Below, one piece after another: positions 12,470 through 24,036 of a stretch of 64,000 bases of DNA. The DNA comes from Tubiluchus corallicola. Taxonomy: Eukaryota; Priapulida; Priapulimorpha; Priapulimorphida; Tubiluchidae. Location: assembly GCA_030141605.1 (NCBI GenBank), contig JAQGDQ010000387.1, positions 1 to 64,000 on the forward strand. Direction: 5' to 3'. Under the pieces are notes generated by a model. That model saw only the letters and a program-made list of their open reading frames with translations, did not search any database and was not told the origin of the DNA. Numbering within the stretch: position 1 is the first letter of the stretch; each line of letters starts with the position of its first letter. The position numbers were made by a program, and so were the translations under genes.

Positions 12470-15420
12470 ACTTTAATGCTTAATAACTTCTCAGTCTTGC
12501 AAGCTAAGGTCACCAAACTCACAGGGTTGGTAGCCCTGGGGGACGTACAACAGTGTGGTGACCACTGACCACTGGTTCACTGGTTCATTTTTGTTTTCAT
12601 ATCATTAACGATTTCGAAATTAACAAGTAAAGAGAAAAATTGTTTGTTTTGCGTAGGTACGGCGAAATTGGATTCAAGCCACAAGACTAGTTGTTGCTTT
12701 TTCGGGGGGGGGGGAGTATATTAAGTGTGAATGTTCTCAATAAAGTAATGGTGTGGTACCTTTTATGTAATCTTTCTATTTTATTTGTTTATTATACGCC
12801 ATTTTATATAGCTTCAGCAACTGCTGATGGTATGCTATAATATGCGCGCTTTATAATTATGTATGACATAGGATCGGGGTTGAATTACCCTATAGGCTAA
12901 TATAGGCTGCAGCCTACGGACCCTCAAGCTTTGTGGGCCCATACTTTGCACTGCTGAATTTAAAAAAGGAGGCCAGGAAGTCTGAAAATCCATGTTAAAG
13001 TGGCACCTCATTGGAGGTAAAGGGTCCCTGTTTGAGGCCTTTTATTTGAGACAAATGACTATTGTTTCAGGCCATTTATTCGAGATAATGGCCTTTCTTT
13101 GAAGGCCTTTATTGAAACATGGGGCCCCAGCTGTGCAAATGATGCTAAAACATATCATAAGTAAAAAATATTCGTGACGAGTGCCAGCAACTTACAGGGG
13201 GTGCTCCATTTGTGGGTGCCCCATAATTTCATCAGTTTAGGTCAGAATCCAAAAGGTCCCAAAAGGTCAGAATCCAGCCCGCATAGGATACGCGTTTTCT
13301 GAGAAGAATAAGAATTTCTTAACTCTGGACCCATAAAATTTGGTGCCCCTGAAAATGTGGCGCCCTAGGCTACAACCTAATTAGCTCATTGCAAAATGTG
13401 CAACATTACACGTGTCAAATGAGGTACCCTCTTACCAGAATTAAATTAATATTACTGCTAGTATCGTTTACTGCTTAATAAGAAAGTCATAAATGTAGCT
13501 TTTTTTATCTAAATACCTTCTCTGTCTCTTTTTACAATTCAGCCTTAAATTTGATAGTTTCACTGATAAAGATTAGCTAGGACATTTTCAGAGAATCTTC
13601 ACTGCCGATTAAAGAAGCCATTCACCTAGGTGTAACACTGTAGCAGCTAATCAAGCACATGACAATGAATTCAACGATCGTATCCGTTAGCAAGGATCGG
13701 ATTCCAACTTTCTGCTGGATAAAAACAGTGTCAGGTGATAAACACTACCTGGGCTGTTCGCTCATTATAGACGCTTGGCTGTAGGAGCAAACGGTACTGG
13801 GTGATCCAAATAAATCGTGCAAAACACGTTGACCGTTCAATTTTTTCTTTAAAATAGATTAATATTAAAATATCCGTCACTGAAATAGTTGATGGATCTA
13901 ATATTAATATGAAATAATTGACCAAAGAGAATTTTGGATGATTTTACTGCCCAGGGTGTTTGCTTCACTGAGGAAGTATATATTGCGCATACACATCTGA
14001 ACATAAAACACCTCGGCTAGTTCACTGCCTCATAGCGGAAAATTGTCCTAGATAATGAAATAGATTTCAGACGCAACCGTCGAAGTTAAGTAGGTCTCAA
14101 TGTTGAGTGCAGAATTCCGTCTTGTGGAGTGGCGAACTGGAAAAAAGGCCAGTTCATCAACAGCTGAACAGAAGCTCGAAGAGATTTTGTTCATAGTAGC
14201 AGCCCGTTCAAGCTTTAAATTCGAATTTAATGCTTCTTGCAGAACAAAAATAGCTGGCTGATGAAAAAGAACAACAAATTCTCTGCATTTTCACTGATTT
14301 GAAAGAAAAGCGTGAAATTAAAGGAAGACGGGATGATTTTTCATATACTACCCCATTTTCAAGTCTGATAAAAAGCATACGTTTTAACAAAGTTGTTACT
14401 GCAAAAGTGTTTCTGATAATTAAATAATAGATTAAAAACTTAATTAACGGCAGGCGAGCTCAAATATTGATGGCATCACAAACTAACATAATTTTCAACA
14501 TAAAAAAATATTCCACGAGCATGTTGCATGTGTTTGCAAAGCTAAAATTGAAGTACAGTGCTATTCAGTGTGTTGTACTAAAACTAGGCAAGCTTTAAAA
14601 TAAAAAGTCAAATTCCAAATTTACCACTGTGCTCACGCATGAGCTGTCGAACGTGTGTAGTTCGTCACAAACTAATACATCTAAACTGAGAGATACAGCA
14701 CCTGTTTTTGTACAATGCGTTTCCGAAATGCAGGCACTAGTGCTCGTCTAACTAACGAATGGCGAAATGCATGTAACAGCGAAGAACTAGTGGCGCGAAC
14801 GCGAAATTGTGTTTGTGTCGTAGTAATTCCTTCACACAAGTCATTTTTGCAAAAAAATGTATGTTTTCTTTCAATATTTTGAAGAGTAGATTGTTTTGAC
14901 CTGCAGTTTAAGATTGGACACGGTTTTGCTTTAACATTCTCAGTAGAGAGTAGCTTTATCATCTATTTACTTAGTGAATGGTGGCCAAGTTTCCAATTTA
15001 TTATTTATTATTAATAGTTAATATTACGATGAAATTTATTTTGAAATGTTGCGCTGTTGGTAACGATAACGATTCAATGCATGGCAAGTAAAGAGTTATA
15101 AGCGCTCGTTTCCATTACCGAAAGAGAAGACTTTTATCAGAAAATTCACCAATGTGAGACGTATTTATCGGACAAGGCCGGTGGAAAAAGAACAAGGTAC
15201 TATATAAGATTCAGTATGGAGAAAAAGTTTCATGAGTGCCTTGCGTGATTAACGACACTGACCATATAGTCTGACATAAGCTAACCTAACTGAAATCTAG
15301 TTTCAGTCTAACCTGGCATTGGTGTAGCGCATAAATTGAACGAGATTTTAGTCCTTCTTTTTGTTGTTTCTAATTCTTCTGTGCGAAAAATTTTATTATG
15401 TAGTCTCGTATCTTAAATAT
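12470..15420. other. gene-free stretch
   Basis: A 13-bp G run (with one flanking C) lies near 12703. The segment 12880-13390 is enriched in GGCC/GCCC words (for example AGGCTGCAGCCTACGG and GGCGCCCTAGGCTACAACCT, which are roughly inverted relative to each other), so it may be an old transposon. The segment 14320-14370 matches 17797-17870 (AAAGGAAGACGGGATGATTT). No exon is supportable. Confidence 0.45.
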
Positions 15421-16256
15421 GCTGTTATCCTTAGCTGCTATTCGTGTGGCCACTGTTATCCTTTGCTGTTATTCGTGTGGCCACTGTTATCCTTTGCTGC
15501 TATTCATGTGGCCACTGTTATCCTTTGCTGTTATTCGTGTGGCCACTGTTATCCTTTGCTGTTATTCGTGTGGCCACTGTTATCCTTTGCTGCTATTCAG
15601 GTGGCCACTGTTATCCTTTGCTGCTATTCGTGTGGCCACTGTTATCCTTTGCTGTTATTCGTGTGGCCACTGTTATCTTTTGCTGCTATTCGTGTGGCCA
15701 CTGTTATCCTTTGCTGCTATTCATGTGGCCACTGTTATCTTTTGCTGCTATTCGTGTGGCCACTGTTATCCTTTGCTGCTATTCGTGTGGCCACTGTTAT
15801 CCTTTGCTGCTATTCGTGTGGCCACTGTTATCCTTTGCTGCTATTCATGTGGCCACTGTTATCCTTTGCTGCTATTCATGTGGCCACTGTTATCCTTTGC
15901 TGTTATTCGTGTGGCCACTGTTATCCTTTGCTGTTATTCGTGTGGCCACTGTTATCTTTTGCTGCTATTCAGGTGGCCACTGTTATCTTTTGCTGCTATT
16001 CGTGTGGCCACTGTTATCCTTTGCTGCTATTCATGTGGCCACTGTTATCCTTTGCTGTTATTCGTGTGGCCACTGTTATCCTTTGCTGTTATTCGTGTGG
16101 CCACTGTTATCCTTTGCTGCTATTCAGGTGGCCACTGTTATCCTTTGCTGCTATTCAGGTGGCCACTGTTATCTTTTGCTGTTATTCGTGTGGCCACTGT
16201 TATCCTTTGCTGTTATTCGTGTGGCCACTGTCATCCTTTGCTGCTATTCAAGTGAC
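15421..16256 (+). repeat. 31-bp minisatellite, ~27 copies, open in all forward frames
   Basis: The unit is 31 bp and contains GTGGCCACTGTTATCCTTTG followed by CTG(C/T)TATTC(G/A)T. Because 31 is not a multiple of three, each frame cycles through all three phases. As the unit has no stop in any phase, all three forward frames stay open, giving overlapping frames of up to 479 codons with a 31-residue hydrophobic, Cys-rich repeat. Substitutions occur at a few fixed positions (GTG/ATG/AGG before GCCAC, TGCTGC/TGCTGT). I see no evidence that it is translated. Confidence 0.9.
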
Positions 16257-16875
16257 CATTGCTATTCCTGTAGCCACAGTTACACGCTGCTCTGCTATTT
16301 CAGCTGCCACCACTATCTTTGCTGCTATTTTTGTGACATTCGTTATCCTTTACTGCTATTCCTGTGGCTATTGCTATCGTTTACTGCTATTCCTGTGGCT
16401 GCTGTTATCCTTTCCTACTATTCCTGTGGCCATTGCTATTGTTTCCTGCTATTCCTGTGACCACTGCTACCCTTTCCTGTTATTCCTGTGGCCACTGCTA
16501 CCCTTTTCTGCTATTTCTGTGGCCAATGCTACCTTTTCCTGCTATTCCTGTGGCCAATGCTACTCTTTCCTGTCATTTCTGTGGCCACTGCTATCCTTTC
16601 CTGCAATTTCTGTAGCCAATGCTACTCTTTCCTGTTATTCTGTGGCCACTGCTACCCTTTCCAGCTATTTCTGTGGCCAATGTTACCTTTTCCTGCTATT
16701 CCTGTGGCCACTGCTACCCTTTCCTGCTATTTCTGTGACCGCAGCTACCCTTTCCTGCTATTCCTGTGGCCACAGCTACCTTTTCCTGCTATTCCTGTGA
16801 CCAATGCTATCCTTTCCTGCTATTCCTGTGGCCACAGCTACCCTTTCCTGCTATTCCTATGACCGCCGCTTCTAC
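16257..16875 (+). repeat. diverged ~30-bp continuation of the minisatellite
   Basis: The array continues as older, more divergent units of about 30 bp (CTGTGGCCACTGCTACCCTT, then TCCTGCTATTC). The change from clean to diverged copies suggests that the left part expanded recently. Confidence 0.85.
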
Positions 16876-17479
16876 TACTTTTGCAGTCGCAACATCCCCT
16901 GCTGCCATTCCTGCAACCGCCACTACACACATCTCCTGCCCGTGTTGCTCCAATTTCCTAATACCGTGCCATTTTAGCAACTGCCGTGTTTTTATTTATT
17001 TGTTGCCCTGCAATCTGCTGGCGCTAGTTTATCAAAGAAGCAGCTTATTACGCCCGACAACACAACAGTTTATAAGACAGAACCTCCGTTTAATTTGCAT
17101 ATGAATGCTGCTCGCTAGCACCAGTGCAATAGACAGATAACACGCATCAGCATTCGTTAGATCGACTCTTTGAAGACAGGCGGTAAGACTTTGTAGAAGA
17201 CATTTCAGAAATTTTGTACACCGCGTTGGGTAAATGTGGTTCTTGATAATCATCTGCGCTTGGAGACTTAGGACTTATTCGCTCCCCTAACGTGATTACA
17301 GCCATTTTGTGGTCAAAGCTTTGATCTTGGGTTTTTTCCCCGCCTAGAAATTATCTGTTTGTGAAATTTGCGACTTAACGTTCGTGCGGAGTTTAGAGTG
17401 ATGCGTGTTTAGGCAATATGCGTAATGCGCGTTACGCCTTACGTTACCAATAACGTGTAACTTTCATGGATGTAAAGTG
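16876..17479. other. gene-free stretch
   Basis: Unique sequence, with GC-rich words such as GCGTAATGCGCGTTACGCC near 17418 that may belong to the outer part of the following palindromic element. Confidence 0.4.
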
Positions 17480-17660
17480 GCGTTTAACGGACATCCGAAA
17501 TGCGTATGCGTTATGGATAAGAATCAGTTTATATTAGTTTCAGTGCACACATTCATCAGACCTGCGTTATGCGTTATCTTTCTGCAGGTATTAATTCTTT
17601 ATACCCAGCTGTTTCGCAAGTGGATAACGCATGCCGCATTCCGGATGTCAGGTAATCACG
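17480..17660. mobile_element. second palindromic element related to 11740-11954
   Basis: The left arm reads GACATCCGAAATGCGTATGC then GTTATGGATA. The right arm (17620-17650) is its reverse complement (GTGGATAACGCATGCCGCAT, then TCCGGATGTC). The ATGCG/GCATGC vocabulary is shared with the element near 11.8 kb, suggesting one family. Confidence 0.65.
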
Positions 17661-17796
17661 TAAAAGCTCAGTACGCTACGCACTGGCACGTGCCGGTCCT
17701 GGTTCAACAACTATACGAAGCCATACATTTGTGTTAATTTGACCAAAGAAGCCATAAAACAGGTTGCAGAGTACTTCATGGGACAAACAACTTTGG

Positions 17797-17870
17797 CGAT
17801 TTAAAGGAAGACAGGATGATTTCTCCATTTCATACTACTCCATTTTTTAGACCGATAAAAGTATTCATTT
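17797..17870 (+). repeat. short dispersed repeat, shared with 14320-14370
   Basis: AAAGGAAGACAGGATGATTT, then ATACTACTCCATTTT and GATAAAAG, correspond to blocks in the same order at 14320-14370. Confidence 0.55.
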
Positions 17871-17892
17871 ACTTATATTCATTCTACACATT

Positions 17893-17957
17893 CTATATAT
17901 ATATATATATACATACATGCATGCATGCATGCATACATACATACATACATACATACA

Positions 17958-17993
<36 letters not shown>

Positions 17994-18017
17994 TATAGAA
18001 ATATATATATATATACT
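17893..18017 (+). repeat. AT/ATAC/ATGC compound microsatellite
   Basis: TATATA, then ACATACATGCATGC, a long (ATAC)n run and TATATA again. Confidence 0.97.
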
Positions 18018-18285
18018 AGTGTTGCTAGTGTCTTAAATTAATTTTATTGATTTTATTATGTGTTACATATTATATTATAACATATTGTTTTACTTTTGGT
18101 GTATATATGTAAAATGCTTGTACTATGTACTATGCTAAAACACTGATAGTGCCAATGTAACCAATAAGAGAACGAAAATTTATCAGACTGAAAATTTATT
18201 TCGTATTTTGACATAATATACAACCATGATAAATATAATTAGTTAAAACGATATATAATTACCAATTTTGGTATTATAATAGGGC

Positions 18286-18604
18286 ATTTGACTATTACAC
18301 GTATATTAATGAATTTTGCTGTGCATTTTCTCAAAAAATGGTGATTTAGGTCATACATAAATATAAAATATTGATATACATATGATACAAAATTTGACTA
18401 TTACACGTATATTAATGAATTTTGCTGTGCATTTTCTCAAAAAATGGAGATTTAGGCCATACATAAATATAAAATATTGATATTCATATGATACAAAATT
18501 TGAATATTACACGTATATTAATGAATTTTGCTGTGCATTTTCTCAAAAAATGGTGATTTAGGCAATACATAAATATAAAATATAGATATTCATATGATAC
18601 AAAA
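18286..18604 (+). repeat. 106-bp tandem repeat, three copies
   Basis: Three copies with exact 106-bp spacing, marked by TTTGA(C/A)TATTACACGTA at about 18287, 18393 and 18499. Copies differ by only a few bases. Confidence 0.93.
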
Positions 18605-21600
18605 TAAAAAAGTATAAAAATTCACCATCCTATCTATAATTTACGCCACACAGCACCAATACATTGCCATGTTAGTTTGGAAACCGTAAACATTGTAAGT
18701 TTGTTAGACAAATGTGTCAAAATCAAACACAAAATGCTGTAAATGGTGACATTTTTTTACTGTACATTATTACATTCGAAATTAAATTCGAAAGCATTGG
18801 AGGGAGACACTTAAAAACACAATTACGAAGACCACTATCACTTTTCCAACAGCATTACAGACGTGGATTCATCTCGCTTGGAAAATAATGCCTCCTTTTA
18901 CCAGGCCATTATTACAATCATCAGCGTACAGATTGTGGGTAACCACTATTCCTAAACCCAATGAACCAGAAGCAAGAAATAGATAAATTGTAAAAGCTAT
19001 TGATCTAAAGATACGCAAGGATAATTGTTCAAATGTATCAGCCATTGCACAAAGTAATCAAGAGTCTATTCATTTCCACACTGCATCTTACAATTAATAC
19101 TAAAATACAGATAATTTTCCCGTAAAGTAAATATAAATACAAATGCAATATAGTCCAGAAAATACAAATAAAGAGGCTTTAGCAGCTAGCATATACACGT
19201 GTAAATCACATTACACAATAACTTTGATGCATACAGATTGAACTTAAAAGCATAGCTCGACAGGCCAAACTGTACGTGGAAATCTTAAAAAAGGATTCAT
19301 AAGTGAGATAATGATAATATATACATAGATGTGGGAGGAGTAGTGAGTGTAAGATGAAACCGAGCGATCACACTGTTAATGAAGGCATCACTGTAACCCG
19401 TGAATTTGGGTTTAATAAAAGCTAACCTTATAATTCAAAACAATTGGACTTACAAAGGCCTATCGCTTTGCCAAATTTGGCGACAATACTGCCGTGCAAA
19501 AATGAAAGAGCAGTAAGCATAAGCTCTGGTATAAAATTTGGTTTTGAGCAAAATGCAGTTGAAGTTTGCAATATTGCCTCCAAATAATTATACCGTTAAT
19601 GCAAATGGAATTTCCCACACAACATAAGAATATAATTGGTTGCTATTGTGCAAAAACAAAAGCCAAGAAATTCGTTATAAATACAGTTAAAAGCGTTCAA
19701 CTTTGGCAGGTACTGCTCTTTACCCCGTTAGGCCAACAATGGGTCCCATGTAAGTTTCTCACATAGTCAAACGGCAGTATAAGCATTTAAATTTGTGCTC
19801 TAATGGAACATGGGCCAAAAATGTAATGAAGATAGTGCTATTTAGTCTGCAGGAATACTGAAAATTACTGCTTTTATTTCTGCTACAGTGAGGACCTAAA
19901 AGTGCTCATTCTGGTAGACTCTGGACAGTTACTGCCTTTAGTTCTGTAAAGGGCATTGTTTTGGCACACCCTGTCACTGTAAATTACTCATTGCGCAAAA
20001 CCTACTGCTTAAAATGAAATTTCATTATAACAACAAAAAAGAGCCCCATCTGTTTCGTTAGTATGCATCAAAACTTTAGTTTTGTTAAAAGTGTAGTTAC
20101 TGTTCATTATTTTTGCACGTCAGTATAGCTATCCGTTTGTATTCTATTGTCAAGACGGACACACAGACACACAGACGCGACTAAACGCCCTACCCCGTGT
20201 ACAGATTACCCATGGACACGCGCAATGAGACCAAGTTATTAAACTTGAACACATATGAGAACGCACGATTTCAGTGTGTCCGGGGATCAATAGTATTTAA
20301 TCACTGTAAATTCGTGTCTTTTGGCGGCAAAAGGCAAAGCTTAATTAGTCCGAACTTAACAATAAAATCTTGACGAGTTTTAGTAATTAACTCACAAGAT
20401 CTGTGACACGGATGCTGGGAGAAACAGGACGTCCATTGAACTGCACGAAATCCATGCGAGAAACCAACAATCCTTCAACGAGTAGCAGTCTGTTCAGTCA
20501 TCAGAATTCTGAACAACTACAATAAGGAGGCGGCTTGATGAAAGAAGCAAGAAGAGGCCGTCGATAGTTGGAAAAGTATAAAGTCGGAAAAAATAGACCC
20601 CCGCGTTCTGAGTGGTAAACACCGTTTACGCCAAACACAAAATACCCTTACACGCCACGAACTTTCAAGATCCGGGTCTAAATTAAACACAGCCTAAGGG
20701 TCCGCTACAGGTAGTGGACTTATCGTAACGACCTCCCGGATGTGATTTCAGAAGCTCTGCACAGTCAGGGCCGCAAACACAACACAATTCCCGTTATGTA
20801 TCTCTTCGCTACGCTCTACAAGCACATCACAACTATCGTCTACACGACAAACAGAAGTACAACTGGACAAAGCCCATAAAGGTGTGAAACTAATAAAGAA
20901 GATCCAGGACGCATTGCGAATCTTCTACATGGCGTAGACAGGGGTTTAGTGTATCAACAGACTAGTTTCTTGAAAAAGTCTTCCTCACCTCATAGCATTT
21001 GGTTCACGCTGCGGCTGCAAAGATCTTTTGTTTTTCAAACCCCAATAAATGGACTGCCCTACGAGTTGGGTTGGAGAGAATGAGAAGTTTTCAGCATTCT
21101 TCGTCAGCTGTTCAAGAAAGATCCAGTGTGAATGAAACTCTAGATAGCTCCCAACATAATGTGAACAGTTCGGACTGAAGTTGGTCCTAATTTGGACTAA
21201 CCTTGCCATAACTGATCGTGAATCGGATATCAATAAACAACAACATTGCACTCACACAAGTAGAAGGCCTTGCATCGAGAACTGATGAACGTAGTTAAGT
21301 GGTCTAAAGCAGAGGAAATTTGCACTGGTGTGCTTATATGGTCAACGGGGAATACAGCACCGGATCAAAGTCAGCTGAGCTATAAATGGTTCCATACAAA
21401 TCATTCACCACAAAAGTATAATTTTCTAAAATGCATTATGCATTAAAGTCGATACTTATTCTAGGGGCAAGTAGGGCACAGTCAAACGTGGGGTAAAGTT
21501 TCAAAACACGTTTTAAGCCATTTTGTTGAGCTTCAAAGCTGAGGATCTTTGTTCTAATGCAGCAGATTTTCAGACTTCCTTGGGTAACTAAGCAGCAGAA

Positions 21601-22740
21601 ATGATCATCACTCCTAGAAGTTTGTCTTCAATTTTGCCGAACAAAGCACAACACATCCTACCTACTCAAACACAAGTCAATTACTACCATTGTTGAAGGC
21701 TTTGTGCCGTTATGATTAAAACGGAACGTCTCTTTATACTGACTGATTAACCTTGAGGTAACACATAGCCAAGCGGATTAATGTTTGAGGCGGATTTAGG
21801 CGTGATTAATTCCAAATCTTGTTAGAGTAATGGATTTTTTCAAAAGCGCGACATCGCTTGATAACACCCTGTTGCTGTTTTTCTATGCTGACAGAAGAAA
21901 GAATGTTCTGAACCGAAGTAGTGATAGCAAACAGCTTCAAAATGAAGAAAAATTCAAGAAGTTCAAGTCGGCAAAGTTATTTCGCTGGTTAACATTTTAT
22001 TCAAACCAACCTTTAACTTAAAAAGTACCAAATTCAACCTGGCAACCGGAATGTATGCTTCGGTAACACAAGCAGTGCTTACCATTCTCTTTTTATAGTT
22101 AAAAACAAGGCCTCGTATCAAAAAAAAGCACCTAAAAATGTGATTTCTAACCTTTCCCGGTTTGTGATAAGAATGCCAGGTCGCGATAGTCTGGAGAAAA
22201 AATCAGAAATGAAAAAATTGTGGATACATTACTTACACAACAATGAAATGCATTACTTAGTACATTTTGAACTTTACATAAATCTTAAGCTAATCTGTTC
22301 AGCTAGTTAGATTTGTAAAAATTTGAATAAACAAACATTATAGATACACAAATGCAGACAGCCAGAATCCTAAAATTCAGTTACGCAAAATCCCATGATA
22401 CAAGACTTGTGGTACCAAGAGTGGCACCAGTAAAACTGACGTAGAAAAGTGCAGAAATTAAAAAACAAATTCTTGGATGATGAAGCCAATTAGACAATAT
22501 AATAAACAAACTAAATCAAAGTAGGTATGCTGTGCAAGCACTACACTGCACCTTGATTTTCAGGCCTAATTACTACCTTCTGCGGACTTATAAATCGGTT
22601 ATTTTGTGATACACAACTAAATATCAGTCAACTTACAATAAAATAATATTCTAACAAAATCGAGATTGAACAATGTATTAAATTTAAGATACTACTTCTT
22701 GTACTTAAGCCTTCATGGCAAGGCATTTGGTTAAATTAGT
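18605..22740. other. gene-free stretch
   Basis: I found no coding exon here that I would defend. A frame at 20985-21251 on the minus strand ends at a donor-like ATGAG|GTGAGG, and the segment 20741-20880 is open on the plus strand, but neither has a recognisable domain or an in-phase partner. Confidence 0.4.
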
Positions 22741-22743
22741 CAC

Positions 22744-23102
22744 ATGATTAGTCCAAAAAACTGTTACATTCTTAGATCAAAAGATGATGTTTTGCTTACG
22801 GTTCCTAGAGTGCGCTGTCCCACTATGGGTGATAGGTCATTTGCTGTTGCAAAACCAAATCTGTGGCGCATTCTACCTGCTCACGTAAGGACACTTACAA
22901 AAACTACTGCTTTTAAAAAACAGATTAAAAATACTTATTTAAAATAGCGTACAATCTTTAAAGCGATCAAATTTGCGAACTTTTTTAATTCTGCCATGAT
23001 GATTTTAGATATTTTTGTGTAGAGGTTTTGAGCATGAAGCCGTTTTTCTGTCTCCATAGATTTAGACGCTATACAAAATAATAATAATAATAACAATAAT
23101 AA
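22744..23102 (+). mobile_element. 3' end of a CR1/L2-like LINE (5'-truncated)
   Basis: The frame 22744-22947 encodes the typical C-terminus of a CR1/L2-clade reverse transcriptase: YILRS, LLTVPRVRCPTMGDRSFAVA, NLWRILPAHVR and a final K-rich FKKQIKNTYLK before the stop. An in-frame stop lies just upstream, so the catalytic part is gone. After the stop come about 130 bp of 3' UTR. The end reads GACGCTATACAAAATAATAA and runs into an (AAT)n tail at 23078-23101, as expected for this clade. Confidence 0.82.
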
Positions 23103-23199
23103 ACACCGGTTCTCGTCTGATCACCGAAGTTAAGCAACGTACAGCCTGGTTAGTACTTGGATGGGTGACCGCCTAGGAATACCAGGTGCTGTGGGCTTG
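23103..23199 (+). pseudogene. 5S rRNA-derived sequence lacking its 5' ~24 bases
   Basis: It matches eukaryotic 5S rRNA from about position 25 to the 3' end. The conserved words are GGTTCTCGTCTGATCACCGA, AGTTAAGCAACG, CCTGGTTAGTACTTGGATGG, GTGACCGCCTAGGAATACCA and GGTGCTG. The pol III internal control region (A box, intermediate element, C box) is largely preserved. The first two dozen bases are replaced by the LINE's AAT tail. There is no T-run terminator directly after it; sequence of different composition follows. Confidence 0.85.
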
Positions 23200-23758
23200 C
23201 GGGATGCCCACACTGTATCTCGACACTAGGCGGAGGAGTTGCACAAGCAGCCAACGGCTAGAGGGCGGAGGAGGTCAAGTGACCCAACGGCCATGTGTAG
23301 AGGTGGAAACCTCCCAAATCAGGAGTGGAGCCCTGAAGGCGGACCAGTGCGGACTCAACCTTCCGGCAGCTCCTGCAGCCAACCTGGTGCCAAACATGTC
23401 GCTCCGCTTTTCTTCGGACTACACCAGGGAGGAAGAGAGGGGTTCCTGTTGTCTGGGCAACTCAGGATCTCAATACACCTTGCCCAGGCATGCACCCTGG
23501 AGAGGCCACTCCAGTGTCACTGCTCCAGTGACAGAAACAACACGGGAGGCAGCGGTTATGAGTTATAAGACTGCTCAGCCACAGTCGACGTTGCAGCTCC
23601 ATCAATGTGATCAATAACTGACTCTCTTGGCGCACACTCCATTGTCTTCCGAGACAGAAGGATGCCAACAACATTATTAAAAGGAAAATTAAAAACTCGG
23701 TCTGAGCTATGTGTGTATCGGTGAGTGTGTGCATGCGTGCGTGCGTGTGCATATGTGC
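23103..23758 (+). mobile_element. 5S-headed retroelement (SINE3-like), candidate
   Basis: The 5S-like head runs straight into about 500 bp of clearly GC-richer DNA that ends in a TG/CGTG simple repeat (23711-23758). A 5S head, a unique body and a short microsatellite tail are the plan of 5S-derived SINEs. Alternatively this is a piece of 5S rDNA with its spacer, into which the LINE was inserted. Two overlapping plus frames (23186-23617 and 23239-23568) look like chance frames in GC-rich DNA. Confidence 0.5.
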
Positions 23759-23911
23759 CTGCTTTTAAAATAATCTATGCTGTGCATTACTATTTTGTAA
23801 AAAAGCGTGTATTAATACTAACTGAAGTTACACGTTGTTAAAGTTTCAATCAGAAATAAGTTATTGTGCATATAAATTTTTCATAGTATAGAGACTTCTA
23901 ATTTTTGCTCT

Positions 23912-24036
23912 TAATTGCATGTTTGTAAGTACACATGCATTTAATGTAAAACCATACAATTGCATGTTTGTCATGCACATGCATTTAATGTAAAACCATA
24001 CAATTGCATGTTTGTAATGCGCATGCATTTAATACA
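23912..24036 (+). repeat. ~45-bp tandem repeat, three copies
   Basis: AATTGCATGTTTGT recurs at 23912, 23958 and 24002. Each copy is followed by GC/CACATGCATTTAAT and AAACCATAC. Confidence 0.85.

Noticed and set aside
23186-23617. 143-codon plus-strand frame after the 5S-like sequence
   Set aside because: It overlaps other open frames in a locally GC-rich stretch, has no domain and begins within the 5S-derived part.
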